DNA of 57,483 bases from Streptomyces sp. NRRL S-340 (GTDB taxonomy: Bacteria; Actinomycetota; Actinomycetes; Streptomycetales; Streptomycetaceae). The notes below the pieces were generated by a model. That model worked only from the letters and a program-made list of their open reading frames with translations, had not been told where the DNA came from and ran no database searches. Made by a program: the position numbers and the translations under genes. Position 1 is the stretch's first letter, and every line of letters begins with the position of its first letter. The stretch covers positions 1 through 57,483 of the forward strand of contig NZ_JOIY01000074.1 of assembly GCF_000720185.1 (NCBI RefSeq), in the 5' to 3' direction. This document shows, one piece after another, positions 54,395 through 57,483 of the stretch.

Positions 54395-54714
54395 AGGTGG
54401 AGTCCACGATCCACACCGGGTCCGACAACAGGTCCGGTGTCCGTGGCCGGGGACCGGATCACCTGTTTGACCAGCCCCGGAGCGGCCCGCAGGCGCTTGT
54501 CGTGCGCCGGCCGCTGGGGCAGGTAGGCGAACATCGCGTGAGGTTGGCGTGGGCGAAGCGCAGCCAGCGGGCCTCGCAGTGGAAGCCCGGCAGGGCCCGG
54601 GCCACGGCCAGGGCGACCAGCGCGGCATCGGTCGGCCGAGGCGGCCGGCCGCGCCGGCACGGGGTCCTCGGACGATCGTCGATGCGTACAGCGCGGTTAA
54701 GAGTTGCGAACAAA
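54395..54714 (-). pseudogene. Relic of an IS982-type transposase
   Basis: In order, across frames, I read FATLNRAVRIDDRP, RRGRPPRPTDAALVALAVARALPGFHCEARWLRFAHANL, then in another frame MFAYLPQRPAHDKRLRAAPGLVKQVIR.PATDTG, then WIVDST. This matches the N-terminal third of streptomycete IS982-family transposases, ending at the first catalytic Asp region (IVDSTP). The remaining two thirds are missing; two frameshifts are present. Not functional. Confidence 0.72.
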
Positions 54715-54715
54715 A

Positions 54716-54756
54716 GGGTGTCTGACTCGGTCGTCACAACCCGATGTCGGACACCC
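54716..54756. repeat. Imperfect inverted repeat beside the IS982 relic
   Basis: GGGTGTCTGAC and GTCGGACACCC (one mismatch) around 19 bases, just outside the transposase start. It could be the insertion-sequence end or a terminator hairpin. Confidence 0.5.
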
Positions 54757-54838
54757 TCCCCACGTCCGCGAACCCCGCATTCGGAACTACTCGTCTGCGT
54801 GTTGCCGGCCATGACGTTGGTGACGCACCCCGTCGATG

Positions 54839-54869
54839 TTGACCTTCAAGTTGGTTGAAGCTCAATGAT
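54839..54869 (+). promoter_or_regulatory. MerR-type promoter with long spacer and dyad
   Basis: -35 TTGACC (54839-54844) and -10-like AATGAT (54864-54869) are 19 bases apart, the over-long spacing diagnostic of MerR-controlled promoters. The spacer holds the perfect dyad CTTCAA-N5-TTGAAG. Transcription would start next to GTG 54876, giving a leaderless message. The gene is probably autoregulated. Confidence 0.75.
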
Positions 54870-54875
54870 GGAGGG

Positions 54876-55949
54876 GTGCCAAGTTCCGAGCTGATGCCTA
54901 TCGGGGTCTTCGCGCAGCGCAGTGGCCTGACCTCCAGCGCGTTGCGGTTCTACGCCGACTCCGGGCTGCTGCCCCCTGCCGACGTAGACCCGGTCTCGCG
55001 CTACCGCTACTACGCCGCCGCCCAGTTGGAGCGGGCGACCACACTGCGCCGGCTCCGCGAGATCGCCATGCCCCTTGCCGCGGTCGAGGCGGTCCTTGCC
55101 GCCGGGGCGGCCGAGGCGGCACGGCTGCTTGACGAGCACGTCGCCAAGATCGAAGGGGATGCGGCGGCGGCGCGGCGGAAGGCGGCGGTCATCAAGTCCG
55201 CGCTCGGCGGCAAAGTGCCTGGTCTGCTGATTGCCACACTGAAGGGTCCCGTGCTGGCGGATGCGGTCGAGCAGGTTTTGACCGCGACCGCGTACGAGCC
55301 GGGGATGGCGGTGCTCGCCGGCCTGCACATCGATTCGAGTGACGAGGCGATCGTCCTGACGGCGACCGACCGGTACCGTCTCTCCACCAGGACCTTGGTG
55401 CCGGCGCGGCCGACGGAGCAGACCTGGGCCGGCACGGTCGACGGCGTGGACCTCCGAGATGCGGTAGCCGACGTCCGGCGTAGTGCGCTGATCCGCATCG
55501 AAGCCGTGCCGCACGGGATCTGGCTGCGCATGCCCGAGCGGGAGGACCGGCACTGCCGGACGCTGCCTGAGGAGTTCCCCGACCACCGTCTGATGCTTGA
55601 GTCCCTGGACGACGTCACCACCCGCGCGACGGTCTCGAAGGACCTGCTGCTGCGAGTTCTGGAAGAGCACCCCGACGAACACGTCGTACTGCACATCACC
55701 GATCACAGCGTGAACGTCCGGTCCCCGAACGACGAACACCCCGGAATCCCGCTCTCCGCGGCGGTGACGGGCGAGGTCTGCCAGATCCGGTTCGAGATGA
55801 CCACGCTCTATCCCGCCGTGAGCACGGCGATTGGCCCCGACGTGATGCTCGACCTGAGGGGACACGACCAACCCGTCACGATCCGCTCCGCCGACCGCGG
55901 CGACCTCACCACCCTGGCCATGCCCGTCAAGCTCGACCCCTCAGCCTGA
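54876..55949 (+). CDS. MerR helix-turn-helix fused to a DNA polymerase III beta-clamp-like region
   Basis: A 357-residue protein. Residues 7-75 are a MerR-type winged helix (MPIGVFAQRSGLTSSALRFY, SRYRYY, REIAMPLAAVEAVL). Residues 80-115 form the dimerisation helix. Residues about 125-357 resemble the DnaN sliding clamp: VLTATDRYRLSTRTL (typical LVATDRYRLA strand), VLHITDHSVNVRSP, CQIRFEMTTLYPAVSTAIGPDVMLDL and a C-terminal MPVKL like the MPMRL end of DnaN. About two clamp domains are present, not three. RefSeq knows similar proteins as beta-clamp-family regulators. Function is unknown; sensing of clamp ligands or replication state is conceivable. GTG 54876 is chosen for the leaderless promoter; TTG 54855 and ATG 54894 are alternatives. 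Confidence 0.85.
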   Translation: MPSSELMPIGVFAQRSGLTSSALRFYADSGLLPPADVDPVSRYRYYAAAQLERATTLRRLREIAMPLAAVEAVLAAGAAEAARLLDEHVAKIEGDAAAARRKAAVIKSALGGKVPGLLIATLKGPVLADAVEQVLTATAYEPGMAVLAGLHIDSSDEAIVLTATDRYRLSTRTLVPARPTEQTWAGTVDGVDLRDAVADVRRSALIRIEAVPHGIWLRMPEREDRHCRTLPEEFPDHRLMLESLDDVTTRATVSKDLLLRVLEEHPDEHVVLHITDHSVNVRSPNDEHPGIPLSAAVTGEVCQIRFEMTTLYPAVSTAIGPDVMLDLRGHDQPVTIRSADRGDLTTLAMPVKLDPSA

Positions 55950-55969
55950 GAACAACGACGAGGAACCTC

Positions 55970-56479
55970 ATGACCACCACATCTGCCAGCCCCGATCCGA
56001 CCATGGAAGCCATCGGCCAAGCCGTCGCCGAAGGTCGAACGGGCGACGTCCTGTCCGCCCGCCGCAAACTCCTGAACCTGTGGTCCGAGATCGGCGTCAC
56101 CGGCGACCCGCTGCACCGTTGCTCACTCGCCCACTTTCTGGCGGACCTCTACGAAGACCCCGCCCAGGCCCTCGCCTGGGACGTCCGGGCCCTGGACGCC
56201 GCCGACGCCGTGACCGAACAGCGTGCCAAGGAGCACCACGCCGGCCTCCGCATCTGCGGGTTCTACCCCTCCCTCCATCTCAACCTGGCCGACAACTACC
56301 GCCGCCTCGGATCCTTCAACGCGGCCACCGAGCACCTCAACGCGGCCCAGGAACACGCCCACCACCTCCCCCAGGACGCATACGGTGCCTCCCTGCGCAC
56401 CGCCCTCGACGAGGTGGCAGAGGCCGTCTCCCAGCGGGACACCACCAAGCGGCCCTCCGCACCTGGTCCCACTACGTGA
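55970..56479 (+). CDS. Small TPR-like protein, partner of the MerR/beta-clamp gene
   Basis: A 169-residue helical protein. Helix pairs fit tetratricopeptide-type repeats: HRCSLAHFLADLYEDPAQAL, ALDAADAVTEQRAKEH, LHLNLADNYRRLGSFNAATEHLNAAQEHA. There is no signal peptide. The ATG lies 20 bases after the MerR-fusion stop behind GACGAGGAACCTC, so the two are probably one operon. TPR proteins act as adaptors. The last codons (RPSAPGPTT) overlap the start of an IS481 relic, so the C-terminus may have been altered by that insertion. Usual partner proteins are slightly longer or equal; I cannot tell. Confidence 0.75.
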   Translation: MTTTSASPDPTMEAIGQAVAEGRTGDVLSARRKLLNLWSEIGVTGDPLHRCSLAHFLADLYEDPAQALAWDVRALDAADAVTEQRAKEHHAGLRICGFYPSLHLNLADNYRRLGSFNAATEHLNAAQEHAHHLPQDAYGASLRTALDEVAEAVSQRDTTKRPSAPGPTT

Positions 56480-56700
56480 CGCACCGGGACGCGCCCCTCA
56501 CCATCGAGGGACGCCGTCGGCTGGTCGAGTGTTGCCGGACGAGGCCGACGGACCGTTGGCGGACACCTTGCTGAGCTCGGCATCGACCGACGCCGATTCA
56601 TTGACCCGAACGGTGAGGACGACCGACAACGGCGGAAGATCCAAGCTCGACGGCCAGGCCTCATGGTCCGCATCGACGTGAAGAAGGCGGGCTGGTCCCC
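56476..56700 (+). pseudogene. Internally deleted IS481-type transposase relic
   Basis: Starting at GTG 56476, THRDAPLTIEGRRRLVECCRTRP matches the N-terminus of IS481-family transposases, then breaks at a stop. In another frame, after a gap, ELGIDRRRFIDPNGEDDRQR, RRKIQARRPGLMVRIDVKKAGW matches the region before the first catalytic Asp (HIDVKKLGRIPDGG). Most of the gene is deleted. The following sequence is the tRNA-Pro flank, so the relic abuts the attachment site. Confidence 0.75.
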
Positions 56701-56713
56701 AAGAATGATCAAA

Positions 56714-56741
56714 GGCCGGTTTCGGAAACCTCCGAAACCGG
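56714..56741 (-). terminator. Hairpin copied from the tRNA-Pro terminator
   Basis: Perfect arms GGCCGGTTTCGGA (56714-56726) and TCCGAAACCGGCC (from 56731), followed on the minus strand by a T-rich tract. It is the Rho-independent terminator belonging to the tRNA 3' flank at 56740-56806. Confidence 0.8.
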
Positions 56742-56806
56742 CCCTGATCTGCGACTCTCACGAGTCGGGACGACAGGATTTGAACCTGCGACCCCTTGAC
56801 CCCCAG
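56740..56806 (-). other. Attachment-site remnant: 3' half of tRNA-Pro plus flank
   Basis: All 67 bases equal bases 1-67. The copied part of the tRNA (56765-56806) runs from the 3' end to the anticodon loop (minus-strand CTGGGGG) and then diverges (GAGTACGAGTCAAGG instead of TCAAGTGCGC). A 3' half ending at the anticodon loop is the usual tyrosine-recombinase attachment core. Given its orientation, the element should extend to the right and end at an intact tRNA-Pro outside the window. Confidence 0.8.
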
Positions 56807-56939
56807 GAGTACGAGTCAAGGATATTTTCTGGACATAACAGACTCAATCCGCGCGAAAGTTGTGCATGGAAGCATGCATCGTGCACCACGGCGCGTACCG
56901 GGTGGTCCCCAACTGGTCCCCAGGATCACCGTTCTGGCG

Positions 56940-57374
56940 GTGACTGACGTTCCCCTGGGGTCGACCCGGGACATCCTCATCACCTGCCACGTCTCGGCGA
57001 CAGGCAAGAGCAAGCTCCACGGAAGCCCCGAGTGCCGCACCCTGCGGTCAGTCGCCTCCGTGAACCAGATCGACGTCCCCTTCGGCGAAGCCGTGGCGCG
57101 GCTCTGCCCGAGCTGTCGGTGGCCTCTGCCCACAGACAGCCTCATCCTGCCTGCAGCCGATCCGCCTGCTGGAGGCGGCTGCCGTGCGTATCCTGCCCGA
57201 GCCGAAGTTCTCCGCAGACCCCGGCTTCGCCGGGTTGGGAGCGGAGGCGGAGAAGACCTTCCGGCGAGCATGGTACGAGTGGAGTCGGCGAGCCATCTGG
57301 TCCTGGCGCCGCCTGGAAGATCAGGACTTCTCGGTCCACACCGTCGTCAGCGACGCCTTCGGACGTCGCCGTAA
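56940..57374 (+). CDS. Cysteine-containing small protein of the putative integrative element
   Basis: From GTG 56940 the frame reads 144 residues. The first 75 look real: DVPLGSTRDILITCHVSATG, SKLHGSPECRTLRSVASVN and IDVPFGEAVARLCPSCRWPLP. C and H residues in ITCHVS, LHGSPEC and LCPSC could bind zinc. After about residue 80 the composition changes and the frame overlaps the next gene in another register, so the natural protein may end earlier or be frameshifted to the next frame. I recognise no family. There is no clear Shine-Dalgarno sequence. Confidence 0.55.
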   Translation: MTDVPLGSTRDILITCHVSATGKSKLHGSPECRTLRSVASVNQIDVPFGEAVARLCPSCRWPLPTDSLILPAADPPAGGGCRAYPARAEVLRRPRLRRVGSGGGEDLPASMVRVESASHLVLAPPGRSGLLGPHRRQRRLRTSP

Positions 57375-57483
57375 GGGAAAGCCTGAGGCCCACGCCGCGT
57401 TCCGCCGACTCACTGCCGACTGGGTCAGCCAGGCACGCGAAGAAGCCGGCCGCCCCGTCAGTACGCCATGGCAGCTGGTGGCG
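57184..57483 (+). CDS. Hypothetical protein, cut by the window end
   Basis: GTG 57184 behind GGAGG opens a frame that is still open at the last base (100 codons seen). The sequence has normal protein character: RILPEPKFSADPGFAGLGAE, KTFRRAWYEWSRRAIWSWRR, FGRRRKGKPEAHAAFRRL, WVSQAREEAGRPVSTPWQL. It is rich in Trp and Arg. No family recognised. Moderate codon bias, somewhat less GC-extreme than the core genes, fits an integrative element. Confidence 0.6.
   Translation, partial: MRILPEPKFSADPGFAGLGAEAEKTFRRAWYEWSRRAIWSWRRLEDQDFSVHTVVSDAFGRRRKGKPEAHAAFRRLTADWVSQAREEAGRPVSTPWQLVA

Overview
This window is chromosomal DNA from a Streptomyces or close relative. G+C is very high, third codon positions are almost all G or C, GTG and TTG starts are common, and the gene families are typical of the genus: PF04672 methyltransferases, DUF2690 helix-turn-helix proteins, ALF/Hint polymorphic toxins, GlcG/HbpS next to a NarL-type two-component pair, and GPP34 proteins. 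Most of it looks like stable or semi-conserved chromosome. The last 3.6 kb is a tRNA-linked accessory scrap heap.

Layout. 1-6 kb: a tRNA-Pro(GGG), a MarR repressor, a secreted SH3 protein, a helix-turn-helix/DUF2690 membrane protein, a small membrane protein, a cupin, a secreted serine hydrolase and a GPP34 protein. 6.5-14.3 kb: an inositol-type catabolic locus. On the left arm are a lipoprotein binding protein, permease, ATPase and a broken IolE-like isomerase. On the right arm are a Cgl0158-type aldolase, iolB and iolD. Between the arms is a shared operator region with a perfect 14-bp inverted repeat and two TGTYAGRACA boxes. 14.4-24.8 kb: exported proteins, namely a Tat-exported beta-propeller/amidohydrolase, a trypsin-fold protein that has lost its catalytic His and Ser, a small secreted protein, and a 1319-residue ALF-Hint polymorphic toxin overlapping its likely immunity gene. 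24.9-32.7 kb: a second identical tRNA-Pro, DUF309, cobF, an SDR/deacetylase pair facing an MGDG-synthase-like glycosyltransferase, a decayed rpiB, a Ser/Thr kinase and a truncated TauE/SafE permease. 32.9-45.8 kb: lipid genes (FadD, thiolase, monoacylglycerol lipase), Dps with a HhH DNA-repair protein, a HAD phosphatase, a methyltransferase, a glutamine-synthetase relic, a NUDIX protein, and a TetR-controlled amidohydrolase and NCS1 permease. 45.9-53.9 kb: an HbpS/SenS/SenR-like heme or redox sensing set, an ankyrin protein, and a cyanate operon (cynT, cynS and two CDA-fold deaminases) divergent from a CynR-like LysR gene.

53.9-57.5 kb: accessory region. It holds two copies of the tRNA-Pro 3' flank (one includes the 3' half of the tRNA and is a probable attachment site), relics of an IS982-type and an IS481-type transposase, and an intact gene pair: a MerR helix-turn-helix fused to a DNA-polymerase-III-beta-clamp-like region, followed by a small TPR protein. 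The integrated element belonging to the attachment site should lie mostly to the right of the window.

The most notable signals are the MerR/beta-clamp fusion with its leaderless MerR-type promoter, the toxin/immunity pair, the inositol operator region, the cyanate operon with two extra deaminases, the pseudo-protease, and an unusual number of decayed sugar-isomerase genes (IolE-like and RpiB). All functional calls come from reading the sequence and from motif memory; no database search was run.
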